64,000 nucleotides of DNA from VRUE01 sp963716245 (GCA_963716245.1 OY970300.1:1860001-1924000); one strand, 5' to 3'; shown: positions 16,104-24,452, counted from the stretch's first letter. Made by a program: numbers and translations. The notes: a model not told the origin generated them from the letters alone.

Positions 16104-17471
16104 ATGATCGCGACCGGTGCCTGCCTGAAGGACCGCTACCGACTGGAGCGGCTCCTCGGCCGGGGCGGCATGGCCTCGGTCTGGCTCGCGAACGACGAGG
16201 TGCTCGACCGGCCGGTCGCGGTCAAGGTCCTCTCCGACACGATCGCCTCCGATCCGGAGTTCACCGCGCGGTTCCGGCGCGAGGCGCGGATCGCCGCGAG
16301 CCTCTCCCACCCCAACCTGATCGGCGTCTACGACTACGCCGAAGGCGAGGAACGCCCGTACCTGGTCATGGAGTACGTGCCCGGCGCGAACCTCGCCGAA
16401 GCGCGGGAGCGGCGGGTCCCGATCGACTGCGAGGGGCTCGCGCGCCAGCTGCTCGGCGCCCTCGCGCACATCCACGCCGCCGGGATCGTGCACCGGGACG
16501 TCAAGCCGCAGAACGTGTTGATCGCACCCGGTGGCGAAACCAAGCTGATCGACTTCGGGATCGCGCTGCCAAAGGACGCGACGGCGCTGACCCGGACCGG
16601 GAACCTGCTCGGCACCGCCCGCTACATCGCGCCCGAGGTGATGAGCGGCGAGCCGGCGACGGAGCGCTCCGACCTCTACTCCTGCGGCGTGGTCCTGCGC
16701 GACTGCCTCGGCGAGGCGCCGGAACCCCACCTCCGGGCGCTGGTCGAACGCCTTTCGGTCGCCGACCCGCAGCGGCGCCCAGCCTCGGCCACCGAGGCGC
16801 TCGCGCGGCTCGAACGCAGGCCCGCCTCCACCGAAGAGCCGACGCAGGCCTTCGAGCTGACCGCGCCGGCCGCGGCGGCCCCGCCGACCACGAACGGCTC
16901 TCGACCAGCCCCAAGCCGATCGCGGCCGATCTGGGGCAGGGTCGCCGCCGTCATCGCCGTCTGCGCCGCGCTCGCCGCGGCCTTCGTCCTGGGCGAGAGC
17001 CTGCTGGGCGGCGACGATCCCGGCGGCAGATCCGCGGGCAATGGCGACTCCGGCAGGACGGTCGCCTCTGGCGACGGCGCGGGCACGGGCGGCGCGGCCG
17101 ACGGCCGGAAAGCCGAGCCCGAGCCCGAGCCGGCGGAGAGCCCGGATGCCGAAGAGTCGAACACGGTGCCGGCGCCGGAGGGAGGCGACCCGGCGCTCGG
17201 CAGCTCGCTCAACCAGGAAGGCTTCGAGCTGATCCAGTCGGGCGACTACGAAGGGGCCGTGCCCGTCCTCGAAGAGGCGGTCCGCGCCTTCCCGCCCGGC
17301 ACGGAAGAGCTCGACTACGCCTACGCGCTGTTCAACCTCGGCAACGCCCTGCGCCTCGCCGGCCGTCCCGAGGAGGCGATCCCGGTCCTCGAACGCCGGC
17401 TGGAGATCCCGAACCAGACCGACGTCGTCCAGCAGGAGCTGGAAGCCGCCCGGACCGAAGCGGACTCATAG
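16104..17471 (+). CDS. Membrane Ser/Thr protein kinase with extracytoplasmic TPR region
   Basis: 455 aa from the ATG at 16104 (5 bp after the ferritin-like stop); a GTG at 16086 overlapping that gene is an alternative. All Hanks motifs are present: GRGGMASVW glycine loop, VAVKVL, HRDVKPQNVL, IDFGIAL (DFG), APEVMSG and the C-lobe DLYSCGVVL. Juxtamembrane Pro/Thr-rich linker, one transmembrane helix (RVAAVIAVCAALAAAFVLGE), then an acidic low-complexity linker and about two tetratricopeptide-like repeats (ELIQSGDYEGAVPVLEEA; NALRLAGRPEEAIPVLERR). PASTA repeats are absent; the TPRs probably sense protein partners outside the membrane. Confidence 0.9.
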   Translation: MIATGACLKDRYRLERLLGRGGMASVWLANDEVLDRPVAVKVLSDTIASDPEFTARFRREARIAASLSHPNLIGVYDYAEGEERPYLVMEYVPGANLAEARERRVPIDCEGLARQLLGALAHIHAAGIVHRDVKPQNVLIAPGGETKLIDFGIALPKDATALTRTGNLLGTARYIAPEVMSGEPATERSDLYSCGVVLRDCLGEAPEPHLRALVERLSVADPQRRPASATEALARLERRPASTEEPTQAFELTAPAAAAPPTTNGSRPAPSRSRPIWGRVAAVIAVCAALAAAFVLGESLLGGDDPGGRSAGNGDSGRTVASGDGAGTGGAADGRKAEPEPEPAESPDAEESNTVPAPEGGDPALGSSLNQEGFELIQSGDYEGAVPVLEEAVRAFPPGTEELDYAYALFNLGNALRLAGRPEEAIPVLERRLEIPNQTDVVQQELEAARTEADS

Positions 17472-18434
17472 CCAGCCGGCTCGCTTGAAGCGGCGGTGGA
17501 GCAGCACGCAGGCGACCAGGACCACCGCCAGCACGAACGGGTAGCCGAAGCGCCATTCCAACTCCGGCATGTGCTCGAAGTTCATCCCGTAGATGCCGGC
17601 GACCATCGTCGGCACGGCGAGGATCGCCACCCAGGCGGAGATCTTGCGCATGTCTTCGTTCTGGCGCACGGAGACCTGGGTGAGGTTGGCGTGGAGGGCG
17701 CTGCCGAGCAGTTCGCGGAACCCGGCGATCCGGCCGCTGACCCGGCGCAGGTGGTCGTGGACGTCGCGGTAGTACTCGCGCAGCTCCTCCGGCACGACCT
17801 CGAAGTGCCCGCGGGAGATCTCGTCGACGACGCCTGAGAGCGGTGCCACCGCGGCGTGGAAGTCGAGCACCTCGCGCTCGAGCTTGTAGATCCGCTCGGT
17901 CGGGTTGCCCGGGTCGTCGGAGAAGACCTGGCGCTCGACCTGCTGGATGTCCACGTCGATCCCCTGGGCCGCCTTCTCGTAGCCGTCGACGACGTGGTCG
18001 AGGATCGCGTAGAGCGCCATCCCGACGCCGTGGCAGAGCAGGTCGGGCCGGCGCTCGATCCTGGCGCGGACCGGGCCCAGCTCCCCCTCGCCGTGGCGCA
18101 CGGTGACGATGAAGTCCGGGTTGACGAAGAGCAGCAGCTCGCCGACCTCGATCACCTCCTCGGGGTCGACGTAATGGGTGGTCTTGACGACGACCAGCAG
18201 CGTGTCGCCGTAGAGCTCGACCTTGGGCCGCTGGTGGGCCTTGACCGCGTCCTCGACCGCCAGCTCGTGCAGCCCGAACTCGCCGGCGATCGCCTCGAAC
18301 TCCTCCGCGCTCGGCTCGAAGACGCCGAGCCAGACGAAGGCGCCCTCCCCGTCGGCCGCCCGGCCGGCTTGCTCCAGCGGCAGGTCCCCGTCGCGGCGAT
18401 GACCGCGCTCGTAGAGCGCGCAGTTGACGATCAC
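17466..18434 (-). CDS. corA: CorA family magnesium/divalent cation transporter
   Basis: 322 aa. The cytoplasmic funnel domain (about 250 aa) is followed by two C-terminal membrane helices. The selectivity signature YGMN occurs in IYGMNFEHMPELEWRFGYPF between the helices, and a basic tail ends in RRFKRAGWL. The stop overlaps the convergent kinase gene by 6 bp. Start ATG at 18434 (MIVNCALYERGHRRDGDLP). Imports Mg2+ (possibly Co2+/Ni2+) down the membrane potential as a pentamer. Confidence 0.92.
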   Translation of the reverse strand: MIVNCALYERGHRRDGDLPLEQAGRAADGEGAFVWLGVFEPSAEEFEAIAGEFGLHELAVEDAVKAHQRPKVELYGDTLLVVVKTTHYVDPEEVIEVGELLLFVNPDFIVTVRHGEGELGPVRARIERRPDLLCHGVGMALYAILDHVVDGYEKAAQGIDVDIQQVERQVFSDDPGNPTERIYKLEREVLDFHAAVAPLSGVVDEISRGHFEVVPEELREYYRDVHDHLRRVSGRIAGFRELLGSALHANLTQVSVRQNEDMRKISAWVAILAVPTMVAGIYGMNFEHMPELEWRFGYPFVLAVVLVACVLLHRRFKRAGWL

Positions 18435-18464
18435 AGGGGAAGTATCGCTCGGCCCGCCGTCGCT

Positions 18465-18950
18465 CTACCGGCGGCCGGCGACGTGCAGCTCGAGGGCGTG
18501 GATCTGGCTCTGCCCGTAGGAGCCGGTCTGGACCGGGCCGGCGGCGCTGATCAGCTCGCCCGGTCCCGGCAGCGGCCGCGGGCGCAGCCCCTTGCGAACG
18601 TCTATCGCGGTCAGGCCGGGCAGGGTGATCCCCTGCGGATCGCGGATCACGAAGTGGGCGTCGCCGTCCCCGTCGGGGTCGACCCGCTCGACGTAGACGA
18701 TCCGGCCCTCGGTGCTGCGGCATTCGGCGACGGCGGGCGGGCAGCGGGAGGGAGCGACGGTCTCTGCGGGCGGCTCGCTCCCGTCGGCCAGGCCGTCGCC
18801 GACAGCCTCGCGCTCTGATCTCTCCGAGGACTCCGACGGGGCAGATGGCGGCGGCGCCCCGTCACTCCCGCCGCCACAGCCGCAGACCACCGCAAGTCCC
18901 GCCGCGATCGTCAAGCAGGCAACTCGGCGGTTGGTTCCACGCCAGGGCAC
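18465..18950 (-). CDS. Putative lipoprotein, 161 aa
   Basis: GTG start at 18950. The N-terminus PWRGTNRRVACLTIAAGL ends in a lipobox-like AVVCGC, so it is probably lipid-anchored on the outer face of the membrane. A Ser/Glu/Pro-rich linker (residues 28-65) leads to a small folded domain with four Cys or fewer and a DPDGDGDAHFVIRDPQG segment, which could bind calcium. No known family recognised. It lies 21 bp after the subtilase stop and 30 bp before corA, so the three may be one transcript. Confidence 0.65.
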   Translation of the reverse strand: MPWRGTNRRVACLTIAAGLAVVCGCGGGSDGAPPPSAPSESSERSEREAVGDGLADGSEPPAETVAPSRCPPAVAECRSTEGRIVYVERVDPDGDGDAHFVIRDPQGITLPGLTAIDVRKGLRPRPLPGPGELISAAGPVQTGSYGQSQIHALELHVAGRR

Positions 18951-18971
18951 CGGCTCAACTTACAGCCGGCT

Positions 18972-21071
18972 CTAACGCGTCTGGGTGACCTGCAGCAGAT
19001 CGCCGCCCGCGTAGAACGCGTGGCCGGCGGTGCAGCGGACGCGCACTTGGACCTCGCCGTCGCCGCTGGTGCCGCTCACGTAGTCGGCCGGCGCCCCAGG
19101 CACCGCCCGGTCGACCTGGACCTCGGTCGGGCCGACGGCGCGCGAGTCGAGCTGGCTCCAGCTGCCCGTCGTCCAGCGATAGATCGCAACCGCCTGGGTG
19201 CAAGTCGCCGAGGCTCGGCCGCGGTAGCGGATCGCGAGCGTCTTCGCCGCGTTGCTGACGCCGGCGACGCGGCCCGTCCACGCGACCGTCCGAGTGGTGC
19301 CGGTCGTCGCGTCCACCTCGTAGAGGAGGTCGTCGTCAGCGCCCAAGTCGTTGTGGGTGCCGGTCCGGAGGGTGCCCGCCGTGAGCGTCGTCGCGAAGGG
19401 ATGGGCGTGGACGGTCCGCCAGGTCGTGAACCTCACGGAGCCGCCGGACGGGAGCGGGTTTCCCGCCAGGTCCCTTGCCGTGGCGGCGAGACGGGCCGTG
19501 TAGGCGGTGCCCTCGGCGAGCGCGGCCGCCGGGCGGAAGGTCAGCGTGGTCCCGCTCCAGGCGTAGGTGCCGGCAACAGCCGCGCCGTCGGTGCTGCGGA
19601 CCAGGGTCAGGGCGGCCTGCGCGGACGCCGTGTCCATCGGCTCCGAGAAGGACACCGAGACGGCCGTGCCCGGCGAGACGCCCATCGCACCCCCGACGGG
19701 GTTGACAGCCGTGACCCGTGGGGCGGTCGTGTCGAGCGCCGCGGCATGAGCGAGGAAGCCGAAGGAGACGTCTTTCACCGGCCGCAGCGTGTCGCCGGCG
19801 AATCCGTAGGTCGCGCTCGCCCGCGTCGTCGCGTCGGCCTCGCCGCGCAGCTTGGCGATCGCGTCCGCCGGGGCGAGCCCCGAGCAGGGGCCAGCGTGTC
19901 CACCTTCGCCGAGGCAGAGCGCGGCGAGTCCCGCGACGTGCGGGCTCGCCATGCTGGTCCCCGACATCGTCGCGTGGCCGCCGCCGCGGGCGGTGGAGAG
20001 CACGCAGACGCCGGGCGCGGCGATCGTGTGCGCGAGCCCGGCCTGGGTCGCGGGGAAGTTGGAGAAGCTCGCGTAGCGATCGTCCGCCTCGCCGCTCCTG
20101 CAGCTCGGCGACGGACCCGCCGCACCGCCGACGCCGTCGGAGTCGCCCATCGCGGTCACGGTCAGCACCTCGGGGTAGGCCGCCGGCACGTCGGGGACCG
20201 CCGCGTAGTCGAAGTCCCAGCCGTCGTTGCCTGCGGCGACCACGTAGGTGACGCCGGCCGCGGTCGAGGCGCAGATCGCGTGGTGCAGCGGGTCGGTCGT
20301 CGTCGCGCAGGCGCCGACCGGGCTCCCCGGCCCGCCCAGGCTCAAGTTCGCGACGGCGATGTCGTTCGCCGGGTCGGCGTCGGTGCGCGTCGAGGTGACC
20401 CAGTCGATCCCGCAGATGATCTGCGACCAGCTTCCCTCCCCGCGGGAGTCGAGCACCTTGACCGCGTAGACCGTCGTGCCGGGCGCGACGCCGACCACCC
20501 CGGCGCCGTCGTTCTGAGCCGCGATCGTCCCGGCGACGTGCGTCCCGTGGCCTTCGTCGTCCTCGGCCGGCCCGGAGCCGACGCAGTTCCTGCCGTCGAC
20601 GGCGTCGAGGTCGGCGTGGTCCAGGTCGATGCCGGTGTCGATCACGGCCACGTTTGCGCTGCTCGCCCCGCGCGCCGTCGAGGCGGTCGCGGCGGCGACG
20701 CGCCGCACGCCGGCCGGCACGGTCTCGCCGGACGCGAGCGGCGTCACGCCGGTCGCCCGCAGCGGCCGGTCGGGGCTTACGAAGGCCACGTCCGGGTCGG
20801 CCCGCAGCTCGGCGACCTGCCGATCGCTCAGCCGGGCCGCGAACCCCTCGACCGCCTTGCCGTAGCGGAAGCGGCTCTGGAACCCCTGCGCCCGCTCCAG
20901 CCGCTCGGTCTTCGCCGCCGGCTGCTGGACGGCATCGCGGTAGACGACGATGTAGCGGCCCGGGATTCGCTCGCTCGTGCGCTCTCCGGCGCCGGCCGCA
21001 CCGCAAGGCACGACCGCCGCCAGCGCGAGGATCGCCGTCAGCAGCGCGCTGAGGGCGCAGCCTCGCCGCAT
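18972..21071 (-). CDS. Secreted subtilisin-like serine protease (S8) with propeptide and Ig-like domain
   Basis: 699 aa from the ATG at 21071 (MRRGCALSALLTAILALAAV), chosen because it begins the signal peptide; an upstream ATG at 21161 would start at the transcription start region. Inhibitor I9 propeptide about 38-105 (RYIVVYRDAV; AELRADPDVAFVSPDR). Catalytic Asp145 (VAVIDTGIDLDHADL), His175 (GHGTHVAGTIAAQ), oxyanion Asn (VVAAGND) and Ser in TMSGTSMASPHVAG. Residues about 465-570 form a Big_5/SbsA Ig-like domain (SVSFSEPMDTAS). The remaining C-terminal about 130 aa look like a beta domain. Extracellular proteinase. Confidence 0.93.
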   Translation of the reverse strand: MRRGCALSALLTAILALAAVVPCGAAGAGERTSERIPGRYIVVYRDAVQQPAAKTERLERAQGFQSRFRYGKAVEGFAARLSDRQVAELRADPDVAFVSPDRPLRATGVTPLASGETVPAGVRRVAAATASTARGASSANVAVIDTGIDLDHADLDAVDGRNCVGSGPAEDDEGHGTHVAGTIAAQNDGAGVVGVAPGTTVYAVKVLDSRGEGSWSQIICGIDWVTSTRTDADPANDIAVANLSLGGPGSPVGACATTTDPLHHAICASTAAGVTYVVAAGNDGWDFDYAAVPDVPAAYPEVLTVTAMGDSDGVGGAAGPSPSCRSGEADDRYASFSNFPATQAGLAHTIAAPGVCVLSTARGGGHATMSGTSMASPHVAGLAALCLGEGGHAGPCSGLAPADAIAKLRGEADATTRASATYGFAGDTLRPVKDVSFGFLAHAAALDTTAPRVTAVNPVGGAMGVSPGTAVSVSFSEPMDTASAQAALTLVRSTDGAAVAGTYAWSGTTLTFRPAAALAEGTAYTARLAATARDLAGNPLPSGGSVRFTTWRTVHAHPFATTLTAGTLRTGTHNDLGADDDLLYEVDATTGTTRTVAWTGRVAGVSNAAKTLAIRYRGRASATCTQAVAIYRWTTGSWSQLDSRAVGPTEVQVDRAVPGAPADYVSGTSGDGEVQVRVRCTAGHAFYAGGDLLQVTQTR

Positions 21072-21094
21072 GGCGGCGGTCGGCGTGCCGCATA

Positions 21095-21139
21095 GGAGAG
21101 GGACGGCGAGGGGCCGACAGCCACCCCACGTCCCTCTCC
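21095..21139 (-). promoter_or_regulatory. Leader stem-loop of the subtilase mRNA
   Basis: Perfect 11-bp arms (21095-21105 and 21129-21139; GGAGAGGGACG paired with CGTCCCTCTCC) around a 23-nt loop, within the roughly 90-nt leader. The 5' arm in the RNA also contains GGGACGTGG, which can instead pair with CCGTGCC at the extreme 5' end (about 21156-21162), reproducing the bulged-A helix seen upstream of the 1180-1821 gene. The two foldings exclude each other, as in switching leaders. Confidence 0.5.
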
Positions 21140-21167
21140 CTCCCTGGCTACCCAACGGCACGGCCGA

Positions 21168-21196
21168 ATTATAGAGAAGTATATTTCCGGTGTCAA
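21168..21196 (-). promoter_or_regulatory. Consensus sigma-70-type promoter of the subtilase gene
   Basis: On the minus strand, TTGACA (21196-21191), a 17-bp spacer and TATAAT (21173-21168) match the consensus at all twelve positions, in very GC-rich DNA. Expected start site about 21161. Confidence 0.85.
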
Positions 21197-21229
21197 GTTT
21201 CCTTAAATCTATTTCGGGACCTTTGCTAC

Positions 21230-21258
21230 TTGCTTTATCGGGAAGCGCGGGCTACGAT
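21230..21258 (+). promoter_or_regulatory. Promoter for a leaderless winged-helix regulator mRNA
   Basis: TTGCTT (21230-21235), 17-bp spacer, TACGAT (21253-21258). The GTG start codon at 21267 lies 8 nt after the -10 box, so the transcript is probably leaderless, consistent with the lack of any ribosome site. Confidence 0.55.
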
Positions 21259-21266
21259 CGGAAAAC

Positions 21267-21560
21267 GTGCCCGTCGCAATCCTCACCAAACACACCCACG
21301 TTCTCCTCTGCGTCGCGCGCGACCCGAACATGCGCATGCGGGAGATCGCCGAGTGCCTGGGGGTGACGGAGCGCTCCGCCCAGCAGCTCGTCTGCGAGCT
21401 CGAAGAAAGCGGGTACCTGACGAGGCGCCGGGTGGGACGGCGGAACCTCTACGCGATCCACGCCGACGCCCCGCTGCCGCACGAGCTCGAGCACAACGCC
21501 CGGCTGTCCGACCTCCTCTCGGTGCTCGACGCCGAGCCGGTCGCCGGCGGCGTCGACTGA
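21267..21560 (+). CDS. Winged-helix (MarR/ArsR-like) transcriptional regulator
   Basis: 97 aa, GTG start. The helix-turn-helix is MREIAECLGVTERSAQQLVC, followed by a wing ELEESGYLTRRRVGRRNLYA. The short C-terminal helix may dimerise. It has no ligand domain. I recall similar small 'MarR family winged helix' proteins that are widespread in actinobacteria. Divergent from the subtilase gene with 71 bp between promoter boxes, so it may regulate that gene, but this is inference from position. Confidence 0.75.
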   Translation: MPVAILTKHTHVLLCVARDPNMRMREIAECLGVTERSAQQLVCELEESGYLTRRRVGRRNLYAIHADAPLPHELEHNARLSDLLSVLDAEPVAGGVD

Positions 21561-21623
21561 ACCGCGTCGCCTCGAGCGACGAGCGCTCGCTTACGAGAAT
21601 CCTGGGCCGGGTAAGCGGTCGCC

Positions 21624-22073
21624 ATGACCGGCAAAGCAGACTTCTCCGAGCAGGAGTGGGAGACGGTGCTCGAGGGGCCGACGAGCGCGGGCCTGATCGT
21701 CTCGACAGCGCAACGCGGTGGCTCCTTCCGCGAGTCCTTCTCGCTGGCCAAGGCCTTCGCCGACGCCAGGGGCGCAACGGGCGCCTCAGGCCTGATGGAC
21801 GAGATCGCCCGGTCCAAGCCCAAGGTCGATCGGGCCCGCCAGGGTTCGGTCGAGGAGCTGCGCGAGCACCATCTGGACGTCATCCGGCAGGCAGTCGCCC
21901 TGCTCGAGGCGAAGGCGTCCCCGGAGGAGCTGCAGGACTACCGCCGCTTCACGCTCGGCCTCGCCGAGCGGGTGGCGAGGGCGAAGGAGGAGGAAGAGGG
22001 CCAGCCGATCGGCGACGCCGAGCGAACGGCGATAGATGAAGTCTCCGCCGCGCTCGGCGAAGGCTCCGGCTGA
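21624..22073 (+). CDS. Conserved hypothetical helical protein, 149 aa
   Basis: ATG at 21624. MTGKADFSEQEWETVLEGPT opens an all-helical, charged protein with a hydrophobic SAGLIVSTAQRGG turn and a SFRESFSLAKAF segment; the C-terminal half (ELREHHLDVIRQAVALLEAK) is strongly amphipathic. No signal peptide. I recognise the pattern from uncharacterised actinobacterial proteins but cannot name a domain. Convergent with ppk2: the two stop codons abut at 22073/22074, leaving no intergenic terminator. Confidence 0.65.
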   Translation: MTGKADFSEQEWETVLEGPTSAGLIVSTAQRGGSFRESFSLAKAFADARGATGASGLMDEIARSKPKVDRARQGSVEELREHHLDVIRQAVALLEAKASPEELQDYRRFTLGLAERVARAKEEEEGQPIGDAERTAIDEVSAALGEGSG

Positions 22074-22880
22074 TCACTCGACCACGTAGCGCGTCGGGAC
22101 GAAACTCTGCGTCTCGATCGGCGGCCGCACGTAGTCGCGCTGCTGGCGAGGCGGCAACTCCATCCTCTCCACCGGCACCGACTCGTATGGAACCCGTTCG
22201 AGCAGGTGGCTGATCAGGTTGAGGCGGGCGGTGCGCTTGTCGTCGGCCTCGACCACGAACCACGGCGAGTCCTCCGTGTCGGTGTGGGCGAACATCTCGT
22301 CCTTGGCCTCGGCGTAGTCGACCCAGTGCGCGCGCGCCTCGAGGTCCATCGGGCTCAGCTTCCACTGCTTGGTCGGGTCCTCGATGCGGGCCTTGAAGCG
22401 GCGCTCCTGCTCCTCGTCGGAGATCGAGAGCCAGTACTTGACCAGGATCAGACCCGAGCGCAGCAGCATCCGCTCGAAGTCGGGAGCCGAGCGCATGAAC
22501 TCGCGGTACTCCGCCTCGGTGGCGAAGCCCATCACCCGCTCGACGCCGGCGCGGTTGTACCAGCTGCGGTCGAAGAGGACCATCTCACCAGCCGCCGGCA
22601 GCTGGGCGACGTAGCGCTGGAAGTACCACTCGGTTTTCTCCCGCTCGGTCGGGGTGCCGAGGGCGACGGTCCGCACCACGCGCGGGTTCGTCTTCTCGGC
22701 GATCCGCTTGATCACGCCGCCCTTGCCCGCCGTGTCGCGCCCCTCGAAGATGACGGCGACCCGCAGCCCCGCATGGACGATCCATTCCTGCAGCCGCACC
22801 AGCTCCTCCTGCAGGCGCGCCAGCTCCTTCTCGTACTGCTTCTTGGAGAGGACGCGGGGAGAGTCGTCGGACCTCGGCAT
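22074..22880 (-). CDS. ppk2: Polyphosphate kinase 2 family protein
   Basis: 268 aa single PPK2 domain. It transfers phosphate between polyphosphate and nucleotides. Walker A is FEGRDTAGKGGVIKR, the lid region includes WYFQRYVAQLP, and Walker B is DRSWYNRAGVERVMGF. DPTKQWKLSPMDLEARAHW is typical of class I PPK2 enzymes that phosphorylate nucleoside diphosphates. ATG at 22880 (MPRSDDSPRVLSKKQYEKEL). Upstream on the same strand is the acylphosphatase-phosphoesterase fusion gene, 23 bp away, so co-transcription is likely. Confidence 0.92.
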   Translation of the reverse strand: MPRSDDSPRVLSKKQYEKELARLQEELVRLQEWIVHAGLRVAVIFEGRDTAGKGGVIKRIAEKTNPRVVRTVALGTPTEREKTEWYFQRYVAQLPAAGEMVLFDRSWYNRAGVERVMGFATEAEYREFMRSAPDFERMLLRSGLILVKYWLSISDEEQERRFKARIEDPTKQWKLSPMDLEARAHWVDYAEAKDEMFAHTDTEDSPWFVVEADDKRTARLNLISHLLERVPYESVPVERMELPPRQQRDYVRPPIETQSFVPTRYVVE

Positions 22881-22903
22881 CGTTCCATCAGCCTACGGCG
22901 TAG

Positions 22904-23650
22904 CTAGCGGAGCAGCTCGTCGAGCGTGCTGCCGCTGAGCACCGACTGCGGTCGTTCGGCGACGACGTCGGAGCCCGGGCGGGCGTGCTCGTCGCGGCGC
23001 TTGATCAGCAGCCACTGGGGCTTCGGGCCGGGGCGGGTGCGCTGCAGGGCGAAGCCGCCGCGCAGCTTCTCGCCGTGCAGGACGAAGACCGCGTGCCCGC
23101 GCTCCAGCGCCTCCGGCCAGGCGACCCGGCCGCCCTGCTCGTAGCGGCCCCGGTCCCAGACGATCACGCCGCCGGTCCCGTCCCTGCCCTCGAAGGAGTT
23201 GTGGGAGATCGCGTGGTCGTCCACCTGCACGGCGAGTCGCTTGACGGCGGGGTCCAGCGAGGGGCCCTTCGGAACTGCCCAGGAGCGCATCGCGCCCCCG
23301 ACCTCGAGGCGCAGGTCGAAGTGGTGGGCCGTGGCGGCGTGCTCCTGAACGACGAAGGCGCCGGCGCTGACGCCGCGGACGGCGAACTGCTCGTGGCCCT
23401 CGACCTCGACTCGCTCGACCTCGACCTCGTCGACCCGCGCGCCCCGCGGCCCCTCGCGGAGAAAAGCCAGCAGTCCCTCGACCACCCCCTCCTGCCCCTC
23501 GGCGTGGACGAGGACGGTCCCGTCCTCCGCGTTCCGCACCCAGCCCATCGCGCCCAGCCGGCGCGCCCGGCGCACCGTCGCGTCCCGGAATCCGACGCCC
23601 TGCACCGCACCGCGCACCGTCGCGCGAACCGCAACCGCCCGCTCAGCCAC
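22904..23650 (-). CDS. Acylphosphatase fused to LigD-type 3'-phosphoesterase domain
   Basis: 248 aa with two recognisable enzymes in one chain. Residues 5-92 are acylphosphatase: VRGAVQGVGFRDATV with catalytic Arg22, and GWVRNAEDGTV with Asn40. Residues 97-220 match the 3'-phosphoesterase (PE) module of LigD: VQEHAATAHHFDLRLEVGG (His104, His110, Asp112, Arg114), SWAVPKGPS, DDHAISHNSFEG (His146, His150), VIVWDRG, LHGEKLRGGF, WLLIKR. All core PE residues are kept, with His replacing the Tyr that follows the fifth ligand. No polymerase or ligase domain. Its start overlaps the stop of the HxlR regulator by 8 bp, and ppk2 follows. Confidence 0.88.
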   Translation of the reverse strand: MAERAVAVRATVRGAVQGVGFRDATVRRARRLGAMGWVRNAEDGTVLVHAEGQEGVVEGLLAFLREGPRGARVDEVEVERVEVEGHEQFAVRGVSAGAFVVQEHAATAHHFDLRLEVGGAMRSWAVPKGPSLDPAVKRLAVQVDDHAISHNSFEGRDGTGGVIVWDRGRYEQGGRVAWPEALERGHAVFVLHGEKLRGGFALQRTRPGPKPQWLLIKRRDEHARPGSDVVAERPQSVLSGSTLDELLR

Positions 23651-24353
23651 CGCTGCGTTCGGCGAGCACGGCGGCGGGATCGGGGTAGGCGAACGAGCTC
23701 AGTCCGAGCCAGTCGGGGACGCTGCGCACCAGGTGCTCCGGCCCGCTGATCCTGACCCGCCGCGAGCGCATCGCGGCCCCGAGCTCGAGCTTCCCCAGCC
23801 ACACCTCCGCCATCGCCCGTGCCTCGGCGTCGACCTGCAGGTCGATCGCGAAGCCGGGGTCTGAGAAGCACAGGTCGGCACCGGACTCCTGCGCCACCAG
23901 CCACCAGGCCCGTTTGCCGTCCTCGGCGTCGCGATAGCGGAAGAAGACGACGACCGGGTCCTTCGGGAGCCGGTCGAGGCGCAGGCTGCGCCGCAGGTCC
24001 CACATCAGCAGTGCGGGGTCGGCCTCCTCGGCGCTGACCTCGCGCTTCAGCCAGTCCCGGCTCCAGGTCCCCAGCGAGACGACCAGCGGCCCCAGCGCCT
24101 CGCCGGCCGGAGTGAGCTCGTAGGCGTGGCCTCGCTCGCCGTCGAGCGGCTGCTTGGTGATCAAACCCGCGCGCTCCAGCTCCCGCAGCCGTTTGCTGAG
24201 CAGCGACGAGGACATGCGCGGGACGCCCCGCTGGAGGTCGTTGAAGCGGGTGCTGCCCATCAGCAACTCGCGAACGACCAGCAGCGTCCAGCGCTCGGTC
24301 AGAACCTCCGCCGCCTGTGCGACCGGGCAGAACTGTCCATAGCTCTCCGGCAT
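23643..24353 (-). CDS. HxlR family transcriptional regulator with C-terminal SCP2-like domain
   Basis: 236 aa from the ATG at 24353 (MPESYGQFCPVAQAAEVLTE). Winged helix: TRFNDLQRGVPRMSSSLLSK and LERAGLITKQP. The Cys in GQFCPVA is at the position where HxlR proteins carry a redox- or aldehyde-reactive Cys. The C-terminal about 110 aa resemble a sterol-carrier-like domain found in longer HxlR homologues. Divergent from the methyltransferase-flavoenzyme operon, with both promoters between, so local control of that operon and autoregulation are likely. Confidence 0.88.
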   Translation of the reverse strand: MPESYGQFCPVAQAAEVLTERWTLLVVRELLMGSTRFNDLQRGVPRMSSSLLSKRLRELERAGLITKQPLDGERGHAYELTPAGEALGPLVVSLGTWSRDWLKREVSAEEADPALLMWDLRRSLRLDRLPKDPVVVFFRYRDAEDGKRAWWLVAQESGADLCFSDPGFAIDLQVDAEARAMAEVWLGKLELGAAMRSRRVRISGPEHLVRSVPDWLGLSSFAYPDPAAVLAERSGG

Positions 24354-24364
24354 GACCCAGAGCC

Positions 24365-24423
24365 AGTGTAGGCGCCCAACTGCAGATATTGAAGTTGAAC
24401 CGGGCACCCGGCGGGCGTAAACA
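24365..24423. promoter_or_regulatory. Back-to-back divergent promoters between hxlR-like and methyltransferase genes
   Basis: Minus strand: TTCAAT (24393-24388), 17-bp spacer, TACACT (24370-24365). Plus strand: TTGAAC (24395-24400), 17-bp spacer, TAAACA (24418-24423). The two -35 boxes are one base apart. An imperfect inverted repeat, CAACT(24378-24382)...AGTTG(24393-24397), spans them and is a candidate regulator site that would occlude both. Confidence 0.5.
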
Positions 24424-24452
24424 GGAGAGGCCAACTACGAGAAGGAGATCCC

